Positions 49,923 to 60,194 are shown, counted from the stretch's first letter. The stretch is 64,000 bases of DNA from a bacterium (GCA_905221455.1 CAJNDF010000009.1:1-64000); one strand, 5' to 3'. The notes: generated by a model from the sequence alone, not told the origin. Program-made: numbers and translations.

Positions 49923-49978
49923 CCCATTATAGGGATATATTTCCATCATTTCATTATTTAAACGATTTCTAGCATATC

Positions 49979-52900
49979 CTATTCTTCTCGTTTTTTAGGA
50001 AATACCGTCAAAGCACCTAGGATAGATAAGCCACCTAGAGCTACCAGCCATTCATCTTGTTGACTACCTGTCTGAGGTAGTTCATCCCGCTTGTGCACTT
50101 CAGTACTTCCTTGATTCCAATTCCCTGAAGGAATTGGAGTAGGATTTGGGATTGGTTCCGGTTTTGGTTCCGGCTTAGGCTCTGGTTGCGGTTCCGGCTT
50201 AGGCTCTGGTTTTGGCTCCGGCTTAGGCTCTGGCTTAGGCTCTGGTTTTGGCTCCGGCTTAGGCTCTGGTTTTGGCTCCGGCTTAGGCTCCGGCTTAGGC
50301 TCTGGTTGCGGCTCTGGCTTAGGCTCTGGTTTTGGTTCAGGCTTAGGATCTGGCTTAGGTTCCGGCTTCGGTGCGTTAGCTGTAAATACCCATGTTCCTA
50401 TAAACTCTACATCTGCTTTATTTACTTGTTTATTTTCAGCATCGTAACTCTTAAATACCCATTTTCCATCGTTTTCTGCATCTACATACTCTGTTTTTGT
50501 TGGTTGAATTGTTGTTACATTTGATTTATCTACATAACGGTTTTGGTCTGTTGGTTTATAGCCTTCTATTGCTTCTGGCAATGTCTTACCTGGTGTCCCA
50601 CTTTCAAATTTATATGTTACACCGTATTTATTAGCTTCGAATACCCATGTTCCTATAAACTCTACATCTGCTTTATTTACCTGTTTATTTTCAACATCGT
50701 AGCTCTTGAATACCCATGTTCCATCATTTGCTTTATCAACGTACTCTTTAGTTGTCGGTTGAGTCGCAGCTACATTAGCTTTATCTACATAACGATTTGG
50801 GTCTGTTGGTTTATAGTTTTCGATTGCTGCTGGCAATGCTTTACCTTCTGTTCCACTAACAAATTTATATGTTACACCGTATTTATTAGCCACGAATACC
50901 CATGTTCCTATAAACTCTACATCTGCTTTATTTACTGCTTTATTTTCAGCATCGTAGCTCTTGAATACCCATTTTCCATCATTTTCTGTACCAACATACT
51001 CTGTTTTTGTTGGTTGAATTGTTGTTACATTTGATTTATCTACATAACGGTTTTGGTCTGTTGGTTTATAGCCTTCTATTGCTTCTGACAATGTCTTACC
51101 TGGCGTTCCACTTTCAAATTTGTAGGTTACACCGTATTTATTAGCTTCGAATACCCATGTTCCTATAAATTCTACATCTGCTTTAGTTACTTGTTTATTT
51201 TCAGCATCGTAACTCTTGAATACCCATTTTCCATCATTTTCTGTATCAACGTACTCTTTAGTTGTTGGTTGAATTGTTGTTACATTTGAGTTATCTACAT
51301 AACGGTTTTGGTCTGTTGGTTTATAGCCTTCTATTGCTACTGGTAATGCTTTACCTTCTGTTCCACTAACAAATTTATATGTTACACCGTATTTATTAGC
51401 TTCGAACACCCATGTTCCTAAAAACTCTACATCTGCTTTAGCTACTTGTTTATTTTCAGCATCGTAACTCTTGAATACCCATTTTCCATCATTTTCTGTA
51501 TCAACGTACTCTTTAGTTGTTGGCTGAATTGTTGTTACATTTGCTCCATTTTCATAAGTAGCTGTATCTTTTGGTTTATAGTTTTCGATTGCTGCTGGCA
51601 ATACTTTACCTGGAGTTCCACTTTGGAATTTATAAGACACGTTATAAAATGTAACATAACCTAATTCTAAAGTATTAGCTTCCACTTTATTGATAGGTAA
51701 ATTTGTAGCTGAATCCAAACTAAGCCAACCACTACCGATTCTACCAGCATTTGGATGAACATTCCCCTCAACAGAACCTGTTACTTTTAAAACTGTTGTA
51801 CCATTTGTATCTGCCAACTCTTTAGCTTTTTCCTGTGCAATACGAACAACCATCTGATTGATTTCTTCATCGCTCTTATTAGGGAATAAAGCTTTAAGTT
51901 CTGTTGATGTAAGAGATCGAAGTGTCATATTGCGCAGAATGGTTTCAGCAATAGACTTACCTTCATCCGGTTTTACTACACTCTCAGCTATACGCTCATT
52001 TCGTTCACTTTCCGGTCTATTACTATCATATCCGTTTAAAGATCTAAGAATCATTCTAAATGTTATATTATGGTTACCCTTAGTTTCAACACCAAATGTA
52101 ACTCTAGGATCTGTATTACTAACTAATGAATTAAAGCTATCTTTTGTATTTCCTAAGGCTGTTCCTTCTTTTGAATAAACGTTTAGAATTTCTTTTGTTC
52201 CGTCTTCCTTATGACCAATAGCATATAAGGGTCTCCATGAGTAACCATTAAACTCTGCATATAATTTTTCCGGAACAACTAAATCTTTGTCTAAATTCAC
52301 ATTTAAGTCTACATATGTGTAAGTCTTTCTTTTTTCATCTACTTCAAATTTATTACCTTTGTATGTGTTTGATAAAACAGGACCAACATATCCTACATGA
52401 GGATTTCTATACACCGTCATCGCTGTAGTGTTATCCATCTCAAACTCAGCTTTTAAAACCACTTCATTAACCTTAGTAGTATCATTATTTTCCGGATTCA
52501 CTTTGTCAATGATTTTTCGAACGTTCCCATCTATTTCTTCCTTATGTAGTTTAGTATTTGGCAATACATCTTCTGATTCTACATTAGTATCAATTTTAAC
52601 TTTGTTATTGTTAATGGCAAAGTTTTCCATTCCATTGATAATAGCAAACCCCATACCGAATCTATCTGTAGGGAACGGTTCATCCTGTTCGTTCAAACTC
52701 GCATATACTCCATATAGCTTAGAATCAGCTTTCAATCCACCTGGAAAGGCTGTAGCTACAGTATCTTCTGGAGAAAATAATCTCGCTCCTTCTGCAATTT
52801 TCCCATTTACAGGCTGCTTATCAGACCAACCAAGAAAAGTTTTTGCAGCACCACGGAATAAGCCTGGATTAGATAATGGACTACCTAATTTATCTGTAGC

Positions 52901-53350
52901 CGCTTCATAATTACTAACTGTATCTTTCTTTTCACGAGATTCCCCTGTCCACTGTCCAATGAGGCTAACGCTACCTTTGTAATTAGAGGCTGTGAATTCT
53001 GCTGGTGAATCTGGTGTACTTGCTGAACCTGTTGTTCCTGATCCACCTATTGGTTCTGTTGTTGCTGATCCACCTGTTGGTCCTGTTGCTGCTGATCCAC
53101 CTGTTGCTCCTGTTGTTGCTGATCCACCTATTGGTCCTGTTGTTCCTGCTCCACCTGTTGCTCCTGTTGTTGCTGATCCACCTGTTGTTCCTGTTGCTGC
53201 TGGTTCGTCCGCTCGAACAGTTGTCACGCCAGTTGCAAAAAATAACAGCGAAGCCACTGCCACACTAGCTACTCCCAAATGATGTTTTCTAATAGAATAG
53301 CGTAAAACTTTTTTCCCGTTTTCTTCACATTTCCTTGACTTAAAGTTCAT
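49979..53350 (-). CDS. Sortase-anchored SHIRT-repeat surface protein
   Basis: The protein has 1,123 residues. A YSIRK-type signal ([16 protein letters not shown]) lies at about residues 16-50. Residues about 50-109 are six glycine-rich nonapeptide repeats, and about 115-560 an N-terminal region of unknown fold. Residues about 570-995 are five tandem 85-residue repeats of SHIRT type, each starting near VTYKF and ending near WVF. Next come a KPEP-type proline stalk (about 995-1070) and LPQTG with a hydrophobic segment and a KKREE tail for sortase A. By analogy with S. gordonii Sgo0707 the repeats are a length-variable stalk presenting an N-terminal adhesin; the ligand is unknown. ATG codons exist at 53362, 53356 and 53350; GAGG spacing favours 53350. 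The leader carries a G10 tract. Confidence 0.9.
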   Translation of the reverse strand: MNFKSRKCEENGKKVLRYSIRKHHLGVASVAVASLLFFATGVTTVRADEPAATGTTGGSATTGATGGAGTTGPIGGSATTGATGGSAATGPTGGSATTEPIGGSGTTGSASTPDSPAEFTASNYKGSVSLIGQWTGESREKKDTVSNYEAATDKLGSPLSNPGLFRGAAKTFLGWSDKQPVNGKIAEGARLFSPEDTVATAFPGGLKADSKLYGVYASLNEQDEPFPTDRFGMGFAIINGMENFAINNNKVKIDTNVESEDVLPNTKLHKEEIDGNVRKIIDKVNPENNDTTKVNEVVLKAEFEMDNTTAMTVYRNPHVGYVGPVLSNTYKGNKFEVDEKRKTYTYVDLNVNLDKDLVVPEKLYAEFNGYSWRPLYAIGHKEDGTKEILNVYSKEGTALGNTKDSFNSLVSNTDPRVTFGVETKGNHNITFRMILRSLNGYDSNRPESERNERIAESVVKPDEGKSIAETILRNMTLRSLTSTELKALFPNKSDEEINQMVVRIAQEKAKELADTNGTTVLKVTGSVEGNVHPNAGRIGSGWLSLDSATNLPINKVEANTLELGYVTFYNVSYKFQSGTPGKVLPAAIENYKPKDTATYENGANVTTIQPTTKEYVDTENDGKWVFKSYDAENKQVAKADVEFLGTWVFEANKYGVTYKFVSGTEGKALPVAIEGYKPTDQNRYVDNSNVTTIQPTTKEYVDTENDGKWVFKSYDAENKQVTKADVEFIGTWVFEANKYGVTYKFESGTPGKTLSEAIEGYKPTDQNRYVDKSNVTTIQPTKTEYVGTENDGKWVFKSYDAENKAVNKADVEFIGTWVFVANKYGVTYKFVSGTEGKALPAAIENYKPTDPNRYVDKANVAATQPTTKEYVDKANDGTWVFKSYDVENKQVNKADVEFIGTWVFEANKYGVTYKFESGTPGKTLPEAIEGYKPTDQNRYVDKSNVTTIQPTKTEYVDAENDGKWVFKSYDAENKQVNKADVEFIGTWVFTANAPKPEPKPDPKPEPKPEPKPEPQPEPKPEPKPEPKPEPKPEPKPEPKPEPKPEPKPEPKPEPQPEPKPEPKPEPIPNPTPIPSGNWNQGSTEVHKRDELPQTGSQQDEWLVALGGLSILGALTVFPKKREE
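50154..50375 (-). repeat. Proline-rich KPEP stalk repeat
   Basis: A low-complexity 12/18-bp repeat encodes KPEP and QPEP units. It spans the cell wall in many LPXTG proteins and should be length-variable. Confidence 0.85.
50375..51650 (-). repeat. Five tandem SHIRT repeats, 255-bp period
   Basis: The conserved GTTACACCGTATTTATTAGC block recurs every 255 bp (for example 50616 and 50871). Repeats 2-5 are highly similar; repeats 3 and 5 nearly match at protein level. The outermost repeat 1 is the most diverged ([18 protein letters not shown]). High DNA identity favours recombination between units. Confidence 0.88.
53022..53205 (-). repeat. 27-bp tandem repeat encoding glycine-rich nonapeptides
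   Basis: Six to seven units of the GTTGGSATT type (variants [27 protein letters not shown]) follow the signal peptide. The unit length is a multiple of three, so slippage would change linker length without frameshift. Confidence 0.8.
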
Positions 53351-53394
53351 TTTCATCCTCATTTCTTTTTTACAAATGGGTACTTATAAAAATA

Positions 53395-53428
53395 CCCCCC
53401 CCCCTTAAATATTTTAGTATTTAAGGGG
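53395..53428 (-). promoter_or_regulatory. G10 homopolymer and adjoining hairpin in the SHIRT gene leader
   Basis: Ten C on the plus strand (53395-53404) are G10 in the transcript, 44 nt before the start codon. They continue into an 11-bp perfect inverted repeat, CCCCTTAAATA (53401-53411) and TATTTAAGGGG (53418-53428), with a 6-nt loop. Changes in tract length would change the hairpin surroundings. Confidence 0.7.
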
Positions 53429-53499
53429 AGGTTCGATTTTTAAGCCTAAAATTGTAATTTTCACGATGTTTTCAACAAAACAATTGATATTACACTAAC

Positions 53500-53528
53500 A
53501 TTATATACCTTTTTCTGAAAAATGTCAT
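53500..53528 (-). promoter_or_regulatory. Promoter of the SHIRT-repeat gene
   Basis: ATGACA (53523-53528), 17 bp, TATAAT (53500-53505) on the minus strand. The start near 53493 puts the G10 tract and hairpin inside the 5' leader. Bases 53529-53732 show nothing recognisable. Confidence 0.65.
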
Positions 53529-53732
53529 GTAAAACTATAATTTTTAGACTCAGTGTACCTATTTTGTTGACAGACTGTCCAAGAAAGATTTCAGTTCAAG
53601 TATATAGTTTAAAACTCAATAGTTATTATATGTATCAGTGTACTCTGAGGAATCAATGATAGAGTTCTCAACAAGACATATGATATATGAGTCAATGATT
53701 GGTATTTCTACGCTTTTTGATTTTATATTAGA

Positions 53733-53847
53733 CTAGGCAAAACTCAATTTCATAAAAAAGTAAATATTTAAACAACAAACCGCATATTATCAAGATTCTT
53801 CAACACCTGATAATATGCGGTTTTCTGATTTTAAAAACTTTTTATCC
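53733..53847 (-). repeat. Dispersed terminator-like repeat, copy 3
   Basis: This is an inverted copy of the elements at 7916 and 13849: hairpin arms AACCGCATATTATCA.G and C.TGATAATATGCGGTT, with the GAAATTGAGTTTT flank at 53740-53752. It follows the second choline-binding gene and probably terminates it. Confidence 0.65.
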
Positions 53848-53913
53848 AGTATCACTTCGTGAAACTGCACTCTTACTTAAAATTTATCTCAAGTTGCAAA
53901 ATCCTATCATTAT

Positions 53914-54831
53914 TTACCGAACCCATTCGCCATTATAGTTGACAGAATAGCCATCTACAGTCGTATTCACTGCCAAGGCACCTGAACTATAAGCATAGTA
54001 CCATTTACTACCGACCTGGAACCAACCAGTCACCATGACTCCTGATGAACGGAGATAGTACCACTTGTTACCAAGATATTGCCAACCTGTTTTCATATCG
54101 CCATTTTCAGCATCTAAATAGTACCAAGTTGAGCCTTCCTGATACCAACCAATTGCCATGGAACCTGATGAACGGAGGTAGTACCACTTATTGCCAAGTT
54201 GTTTCCATCCAGTTTGCATGATACCAGTTTCTGGATTTAGATAGTACCAAGTTGAGTTATCATTGATCCAGCCAACACGTCTTTCACCACCAAGGTAGTC
54301 TTTTCCTGAAGAACCTATTTTTGCTAAGTAATACCAGTTGGACTGATTATAAAGCCAACCTGTTTTTAAAGAATGGTCTTGATCAAAGTAATAATGTGCT
54401 AATTTAAGAACTTCTGGGCCTTCAAAGCCTTCACCATGTTTTTTGCCAACATTTAACGAATCCTTAACTTCTAATTGTTTCCATCCAACAAATTCTTGTA
54501 GGACCCCATCTTGTCCAAAGTAGTACCACTTCGGTTGAAGGGCAATTTCGAAAACTGGTCGATTATCAAATAAATCATCGCGATAACCTGTCCCAGGGAT
54601 TTCTAAGTATTGCCATCCGACTACCATTTCTCCACTATCATCAAAATAGTAGGTTTTACCGTCTATTTTATGCCAATAGATTGCTTTATGGTCATCTTTT
54701 ATATAATATTTTCTATTATCCTTATCAACAAACTGTCCACCTGTAGTATCCGCCAATACTGTACTTGTCGCTAGCAAACCGAAGAAAAAGACTTCTAATG
54801 CGATTTGCATCAATTTTTTTACTATTTTCAT
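53914..54831 (-). CDS. Choline-binding surface protein (CbpC/CbpJ-like)
   Basis: This 305-residue protein has an N-terminal signal peptide (about 1-27, ending VLA) and is almost entirely choline-binding repeats. These run from WHKIDGKTYYFDDSGEMVVGW to a C-terminal array of WYYLRSSGxMxxGW units. Irregular insertions between about 75 and 190 may form a separate surface. No catalytic domain was seen, so it may be an adhesin or scaffold on phosphocholine. It is in the same place as cbpC/cbpJ in pneumococcus. RBS GGAGGAT precedes the ATG. Confidence 0.88.
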   Translation of the reverse strand: MKIVKKLMQIALEVFFFGLLATSTVLADTTGGQFVDKDNRKYYIKDDHKAIYWHKIDGKTYYFDDSGEMVVGWQYLEIPGTGYRDDLFDNRPVFEIALQPKWYYFGQDGVLQEFVGWKQLEVKDSLNVGKKHGEGFEGPEVLKLAHYYFDQDHSLKTGWLYNQSNWYYLAKIGSSGKDYLGGERRVGWINDNSTWYYLNPETGIMQTGWKQLGNKWYYLRSSGSMAIGWYQEGSTWYYLDAENGDMKTGWQYLGNKWYYLRSSGVMVTGWFQVGSKWYYAYSSGALAVNTTVDGYSVNYNGEWVR

Positions 54832-54852
54832 TAGACCTATCCTCCATAACTG

Positions 54853-54881
54853 ATTGTAGCAAATACAAAATCGTATGTCAA
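54853..54881 (-). promoter_or_regulatory. Promoter of the second choline-binding gene
   Basis: A consensus TTGACA (54876-54881), 17 bp, TACAAT (54853-54858) on the minus strand, close to the ribosome site. Confidence 0.8.
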
Positions 54882-54900
54882 CCTATATAAAAACTCATAT

Positions 54901-54931
54901 AAAAAGCAGCTACACAACTGCAACTGCTTTT
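54901..54931 (-). terminator. Terminator after ritR
   Basis: AAAAGCAGTT with GCTGCTTTTT forms the stem; T5 follows on the minus strand immediately after the ritR stop. Confidence 0.75.
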
Positions 54932-55621
54932 CTATTCTTGCATGGTGTAACCGACACCACGAACGGTTTTAATGTAGCTTTTCTGATCTTTTACATCCAG
55001 CTTGCTACGTAGATAACGGATATAGACATCCACGATATTGGTTTCGGTCGCACTTTCATACTTCCAGACACTTTCCAACAACTGCTCACGAGTCAGAACT
55101 TTCTTGCTTCCCATAAGAGTAGCCAAAAGGTCATACTCACGACGAGTCAGAGCAATCATCTCCTCACCACGATAAACTGTATGATGCTCCACATCCATAC
55201 GCAGATTACGGTAAGACGTTGGAACCTTCATCTGACTACAGTGTTGGTCGATGAAGTCCCGACCTCGGAAAATCGCTGAAATACGAGCTACCAGATTCTC
55301 AATAATAACTGGCTTATAGATGTAAGAAACGGCAAAGCGTTGGATTGTCTCAAGCTGGTCTTGCAATTCTTCACGATGGTCCAAGACCATGATGACTGAA
55401 GCTGGCTTAGTCCGACTCAGCCTATCTGCAAAATCCTGGGCTGTCATATCCCCCAGACGAGCATTCAATAAAATCAAGTCATAGTCTGTCTGAAGAGCCA
55501 TGGAGAGGGCTTTTTGCCCCTCCTCAACCTGATCAACTCGGTATTGCTCTTTTTGGAGTTCCAAACTTAAAAAATGAGCTAGATTTCTTTCTTTCTCAAG
55601 TAATAAAATCCGTTTCCCCAT
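54932..55621 (-). CDS. ritR: Orphan redox response regulator RitR
   Basis: This 229-residue OmpR-type regulator has a receiver domain followed by a winged helix (REYDLLATLMGS, SATETNIVDVYIRYLRSKL). The phospho-acceptor position is Asn53 (LILLNARLGD) instead of Asp, and a single Cys128 lies in the linker (DQHCSQ). These are the hallmarks of pneumococcal RitR, which represses iron uptake and is switched by cysteine oxidation. No partner kinase is adjacent. It follows gnd by 11 bp. Confidence 0.95.
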   Translation of the reverse strand: MGKRILLLEKERNLAHFLSLELQKEQYRVDQVEEGQKALSMALQTDYDLILLNARLGDMTAQDFADRLSRTKPASVIMVLDHREELQDQLETIQRFAVSYIYKPVIIENLVARISAIFRGRDFIDQHCSQMKVPTSYRNLRMDVEHHTVYRGEEMIALTRREYDLLATLMGSKKVLTREQLLESVWKYESATETNIVDVYIRYLRSKLDVKDQKSYIKTVRGVGYTMQE

Positions 55622-55632
55622 GGCAGACCTAC

Positions 55633-57057
55633 TTATTTTTCGTCATACCAAGAGTAGTGGAATGTTCCTTCTTTGTCTTTACGTTGGTAAGTGTGAGCAC
55701 CAAAGTAGTCACGTTGCGCTTGGATCAAATTAGCTGGAAGGTCAGCTGAACGGTAGCTATCATAGTAAGTAATAGCTGCTGAGAAGGTTGGTACTGGTAC
55801 ACCAGCTTGAACAGCAAGAGCTACGATATCACGCACTGCTTGTTGGTACTTAGCAGTAACATCCAAGAAATACTCATCCAAAAGAAGGTTAGCAAGGTCT
55901 GCATCACGGTTGTAAGCATCTGTAATCTTTTGCAAGAAACGAGAACGGATGATACAGCCATCACGCCAGATAGATGCGATGTCCGCAAATGGCAAGTTCC
56001 AGTTGTTTTCTTTAGAAGCTACACGCAATTGAGCAAAACCTTGTGCGTATGAAATGATTTTTGAGAAGTAAAGGGCTTGACGGATCTTTTCAATCAACTC
56101 AGCCTTATCTCCTTCAAATTTGAAGGCAGTTGGTTTTGGAAGGACCTTGCTAGCATGCACGCGTTCTTCTTTGTAAGTAGAGATGTAACGTGCAAATACT
56201 GACTCAGTGATGAGTGACAATGGTACACCAAGATCAAGTGATGATTGGCTAGTCCATTTACCAGTACCCTTGTTACCTGCAGCATCAAGGATGTAGTCTA
56301 CGATTGGTCCGTCTTGACCTTCGTCGTCTTTACGGCTCAAGATATCAGCTGTGATTTCGATCAAGTAGCTGTCCAATTCACCCTTGTTCCATTCAGTAAA
56401 GATTTCAGCCATATCTTCTGCAGAAAGGCCTAGCAAGTGTTGCATCAAGTCATAGCTTTCTGCGATTAATTGCATATCACCATACTCGATACCGTTATGA
56501 ACCATTTTCACATAGTGACCAGCTCCATCAGGACCGATGTAAGTCACACATGGTTTGCCATCTTCTGGTGCTTTAGCTGAGATTTCTTCAAGAACATCCG
56601 CAACCAATTCGTAGGCTTCTTTTTGTCCACCAGGCATGATAGAAGGACCTTCAAGGGCACCTTTTTCACCACCAGAAACTCCTGTACCAATAAAGTTGAT
56701 ACCTGAGTTTGCCAATTCTTCATTACGACGGATGGTATCTTTGTAGAAAGTGTTTCCTCCGTCAATCAAGATATCACCTTTGTCAAGGTGTGGAAGAAGG
56801 GCTTGGATAGTAGCATCTGTACCAGGTCCAGCTTGAACCATAAGCATAATACGACGAGGTTTTTCGATTGAGTTTACAAAACTTTCAACATCATAGCTTG
56901 GCACAAAGTTCTTTTCAGGATGGCACGCAATTACATCTTCCGTTTTTTCTTTACTACGGTTGTAGATAGCAACTGTGTAACCACGTGATTCAATATTAAG
57001 GGCAAGGTTACGACCCATTACGGCCATACCTACGACACCAAAGTTAGCTTTTGTCAT
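55633..57057 (-). CDS. gnd: 6-phosphogluconate dehydrogenase (decarboxylating)
   Basis: This 474-residue enzyme oxidises 6-phosphogluconate to ribulose 5-phosphate and makes NADPH, useful for the fab reactions. The N-terminal [20 protein letters not shown] fold, [20 protein letters not shown] and the C-terminal all-helical domain are complete. The open frame extends to 57078, but MTKANFG at 57057 follows GAGGAG and matches homologues. Probably cotranscribed with ritR. Confidence 0.97.
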   Translation of the reverse strand: MTKANFGVVGMAVMGRNLALNIESRGYTVAIYNRSKEKTEDVIACHPEKNFVPSYDVESFVNSIEKPRRIMLMVQAGPGTDATIQALLPHLDKGDILIDGGNTFYKDTIRRNEELANSGINFIGTGVSGGEKGALEGPSIMPGGQKEAYELVADVLEEISAKAPEDGKPCVTYIGPDGAGHYVKMVHNGIEYGDMQLIAESYDLMQHLLGLSAEDMAEIFTEWNKGELDSYLIEITADILSRKDDEGQDGPIVDYILDAAGNKGTGKWTSQSSLDLGVPLSLITESVFARYISTYKEERVHASKVLPKPTAFKFEGDKAELIEKIRQALYFSKIISYAQGFAQLRVASKENNWNLPFADIASIWRDGCIIRSRFLQKITDAYNRDADLANLLLDEYFLDVTAKYQQAVRDIVALAVQAGVPVPTFSAAITYYDSYRSADLPANLIQAQRDYFGAHTYQRKDKEGTFHYSWYDEK

Positions 57058-57132
57058 TTGACACTCCTCTTGTTTCATTTGTTTTATTTTATCATTTTTA
57101 CTTTTGAAAAGAAAGAATTTTGTAACGATTGC

Positions 57133-58539
57133 TTAGTAGTCCAAGTCATCCGCATGACCAGCGCCATTTCCGACAAAGTAGCCTGTCTTACAGTTAAGGG
57201 TAAAGAGATAGGTTCCATCTGGCTTGTAGAGGTTGTAATAACCATTGCCATTAACGATATTGACACGTTCAAGGATGTACTGATTTCCAGTGATGTAGCC
57301 ACGTGAACGTGAAGTCGCTAGAATTTGTTCCAAGACGCCATCAGCAAAATCCCAGGCAGAGTTATTACTATCATCAATAGCAGACTGATTGTAGGCAACA
57401 CGACTAGCACTTCTTTGAACAGAAACACCCGCACTTGATACGCCCATATTGACTTCACTGCGACTACTTCTAGTCTCATTTGATGCCGTATTGGAACTAC
57501 TTGGTTTTGTCTCACTGGTCGTGTTTGAGCTTGCCTGACTAGAGCTTGAACTGCTAGTTTGACTTGAACTTGAGCTGGAAGCACTTGTTTGCTGGCTCTT
57601 ACCTAGACTAATGGCCTTATCTAGCACTTTGTCAATCTCAGTATTCCCGGTTTTAATCTCTGTAAATTTAGCATCAGATTTAGCTTTGGCATTGGCATCC
57701 AGAACACCATCCACAATAGCTGGTTTTTCAAATTGTGCATTGACATCTTGAATGGCCTTGATTTGCGTTGCTAGACTATCATACTTAGATTTTGCAAGCG
57801 TATGTTCACGGCTACCTTCTAGCTTATCAAGTAAGGTCTTCAGTTGGCTCAACTTATCAAACTGGCTATTTTTCAAAGCTGTTTTATTGCTATCTGTATA
57901 GAAGGCATCGTATTGGCTATTAAAATCATCCACATCTGATTGATTGGCTGTAGTTGATTGAGCAGTTTGAATTTCCTTGGTCGAGCGATTTACTTGACGA
58001 TAGACATAATAAGCACTGACACAGATAATCACTGATACAAGCGCCAAAGCGGTCAAAACAAAGCCTTTTTTACTTTTCTTTTCTGAGTCCTCTTGATCCA
58101 GACGAGAAAGGTTTTGCTCCTCGTCTACTTCTTCAGTCATTTCTGCTAAATTTTCATCCTCTAGCAATAGAGGATCCAAGCCCTGCTCCTCATCGTCCAG
58201 AGGCAAGGGTGGTAAGATGTTTTCAGAAGGTGGAACTTCCTCCGAAGAAGCTTCTGACTCTTCTACAGCCTCACGCACTTCTTGAATTAAATCATCCAGA
58301 CTCTGAGTTTCAACTAACTCCTCTTTTTTGTATTGACGCGTTTCAAACTTATCTGCTTCAATTTCATCTTTGTGTTGTTTGACATACTTGTCCAAAATGG
58401 AATCTTCAGGCAAGACTCCTGCTTCCACTTCTTCATTTTTACGAATAGCTTGACCAACTGTTAGCTCTTTTGCTTCATCAAAATCAAATTGCGGTTCTTG
58501 GTTTTCTTTTTTATGACGATTCCGTCTTTTCTTACTCAT
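57133..58539 (-). CDS. mapZ: Division-site placement protein MapZ
   Basis: This 468-residue bitopic membrane protein marks the equator and guides FtsZ in streptococci. A long acidic cytoplasmic region (1-157) includes Thr67 and Thr78, the StkP phosphorylation sites known in pneumococcus. One transmembrane helix (about 158-182), an extracellular helical domain, a serine-rich linker (about 310-360) and a C-terminal peptidoglycan-binding domain follow. The order next to gnd-ritR and rlmL is conserved. Confidence 0.94.
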   Translation of the reverse strand: MSKKRRNRHKKENQEPQFDFDEAKELTVGQAIRKNEEVEAGVLPEDSILDKYVKQHKDEIEADKFETRQYKKEELVETQSLDDLIQEVREAVEESEASSEEVPPSENILPPLPLDDEEQGLDPLLLEDENLAEMTEEVDEEQNLSRLDQEDSEKKSKKGFVLTALALVSVIICVSAYYVYRQVNRSTKEIQTAQSTTANQSDVDDFNSQYDAFYTDSNKTALKNSQFDKLSQLKTLLDKLEGSREHTLAKSKYDSLATQIKAIQDVNAQFEKPAIVDGVLDANAKAKSDAKFTEIKTGNTEIDKVLDKAISLGKSQQTSASSSSSSQTSSSSSSQASSNTTSETKPSSSNTASNETRSSRSEVNMGVSSAGVSVQRSASRVAYNQSAIDDSNNSAWDFADGVLEQILATSRSRGYITGNQYILERVNIVNGNGYYNLYKPDGTYLFTLNCKTGYFVGNGAGHADDLDY

Positions 58540-58551
58540 GAGTATCCCTTT

Positions 58552-59709
58552 CTATTTTAACTCTTGACGTTTAACACGTTGACCAAAATATTGATACAGA
58601 TCCACTTTCAAGGTTCCGTTGTATAACTTACGCTTCTTATCCGCTTGGCTCCCATACTTGCTTTCAAATGCTTCATCACTAGTTAGGATAAATTTGCTCC
58701 AAGTTTTCAGCGGTGCAAATACTTGCCCCATCTCATCATAGAGCTTGGTAACTCCTGCATCATCTGATAAACGTTCTCCATAAGGCGGATTTGAGATAAT
58801 CACACCATTGATTTTATCAGAACGCAAATCCTGCACGCGCATCTGCTTAAAAGTAATGTCTCCTGCAACACCAACTGCCTGAGCATTGGCCTTAGCAATT
58901 TCCACCATGCGAGCGTCAATATCACAGCCCATGATATCCAGCGCAAGCTCACGGTCTACTTTTTTAGCCGCTTCTGTGCGCACTTCCTGAATCAAGCGGT
59001 CGCTGACCCAGTTCCATTCCTCAAATGCAAAAGAGCGACGAAGACCTGGAGCCATCTTTCGAGCAATCATGACTGCCTCGATACAGAAAGTTCCTGAACC
59101 ACAGGTCGGATCAATCAGAGGCTTGTCTGGGTACCAGTTAGAAAGTTGTAAAATAGCTGCCGCCATGTTTTCCTTGATAGGAGCCCCACCTTTTTCAGTA
59201 CGATATCCTCGTTTAAAGAGACTAGAGCCTGTCGTATCAATCATGACAGTTGCCACATCTTTCAGAATAGAGACCTCAATTTTAAACTCCGGACCAGTTT
59301 CCATCAAAGGAACACCTTCTGGGCGGGCATAGTGTTTCTGCAATTTCTTGACAACAGCTTTCTTAGAAATAGCCTGCACACTTGGCTCATTGTGTAGTTT
59401 AGACTTAACACACTTGGCTTTTGAAATCGGGAATCGAGCTCCAAGTGGTAAATAATTTTCCCAATCTAGAGCGAAAACTCCCTGAAACAGCTCTTCAAAA
59501 GTCTTAGCTGGGAAAGTTCCTACGATAATTTTGATACGATCTGCTGCCCGAAGCCAGAGGTTGGTCTCGATAATCGCTCTCACGTCTCCTTGAAAACGAA
59601 CACGACCATTTTCAACCTGACAATCGTAGCCCAACTCTCGCAATTCTCGTCCCACAACAGCTTCAAGACCTGCTGCCACAGTTGCAATTAAATTAAATTC
59701 TTTTTTCAT
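58552..59709 (-). CDS. RlmL-like 23S rRNA (guanine-N2) methyltransferase
   Basis: This 385-residue protein has an N-terminal THUMP domain (about 45-160) and a Rossmann methyltransferase domain with DPTCGSGTFCIEA for SAM binding and the catalytic NPPYGERL. It resembles the YpsC/RlmL N-terminal half; the second RlmK half of E. coli RlmL is absent, as usual in Firmicutes. The frame is open to a TTG at 59724, but homologues begin at MKKEFNLIAT (59709). It lies 12 bp before mapZ. Confidence 0.9.
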   Translation of the reverse strand: MKKEFNLIATVAAGLEAVVGRELRELGYDCQVENGRVRFQGDVRAIIETNLWLRAADRIKIIVGTFPAKTFEELFQGVFALDWENYLPLGARFPISKAKCVKSKLHNEPSVQAISKKAVVKKLQKHYARPEGVPLMETGPEFKIEVSILKDVATVMIDTTGSSLFKRGYRTEKGGAPIKENMAAAILQLSNWYPDKPLIDPTCGSGTFCIEAVMIARKMAPGLRRSFAFEEWNWVSDRLIQEVRTEAAKKVDRELALDIMGCDIDARMVEIAKANAQAVGVAGDITFKQMRVQDLRSDKINGVIISNPPYGERLSDDAGVTKLYDEMGQVFAPLKTWSKFILTSDEAFESKYGSQADKKRKLYNGTLKVDLYQYFGQRVKRQELK

Positions 59710-59746
59710 GTTACAGTCTTGCAAGACCTTTCTATATGTACACTTT

Positions 59747-59783
59747 AAAAAATGAGGTTGAGAAAATTTCTCAGCCCCAACCT
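59747..59783 (-). terminator. Terminator of RNase P RNA
   Basis: GGTTG..GAGAAA / TTTCTC..CAACC stem followed by TCATTTTTT on the minus strand. Confidence 0.65.
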
Positions 59784-59791
59784 ATATGCAA

Positions 59792-60178
59792 TTTTCTATA
59801 AGCCATGTTTTGTTCCAGAAGTGACTAGGACCACTTCCTTCGATAATCATCTGTCTACCACTAACAGCTCTAGCTGATAGCAGTCAGAATACTACGTTCG
59901 TTTCCGCGTACTCCATGCCCCGACCAAAATTTGGGTTGCTAGCTTGAGGGGTTTACCGCGTTCCACTCTCTCCGTTTCCAGAAAGACTCCGTCACTGTGG
60001 CACTTTCAAGCCTACTCTGACCTATCCAAGGACTTAGCCATTTCAACTGCCGTAACGATTACTCGTCCCTAGGCTTATGGTTTCGCCTAGCACAAACACT
60101 ACAGGCATCACAGCCTGTGCTAGCATGGACTTTCCTCATGAGAAGCAACTCTCCTCACGCGATTATCCAAAAATTGCA
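59792..60178 (-). ncRNA. rnpB: RNase P RNA, type B
   Basis: This is the catalytic RNA that matures the 5' ends of tRNAs. On the minus strand the conserved blocks appear in order: GAGGAAAGTCCATGCTAGCAC, GTGCTAGGCGAAACCATAAG, GAAAGTGCCACAGTGACGGA, GTGGAACGCGGTAAACCCC, CAACCCAAATTTTGGT and GGAACAAAACATGGCTTATAG. It lies between gpsB and the methyltransferase gene as in pneumococcus. Ends are accurate to within several bases. Confidence 0.96.
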
Positions 60179-60194
60179 TGTGACAAGACCTGAA

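Noticed and set aside
50186..51664. Several plus-strand frames rich in Phe, Leu, Tyr and Arg
   Set aside because: They are shadows of the KPEP stalk and SHIRT repeats of the minus-strand surface protein.
52992..53282. Plus-strand proline/valine/alanine-rich frames
   Set aside because: They are antisense of the 27-bp glycine repeat and signal region; no ribosome site.
53529..53732. Possible small RNA in the gap upstream of the SHIRT gene (a plus-strand TTGACA is present)
   Set aside because: No -10 box at proper spacing and no terminator were found.
59798..60178. tRNA-like or tmRNA identity for the structured region
   Set aside because: All conserved RNase P RNA blocks are present in order, so rnpB explains it fully.
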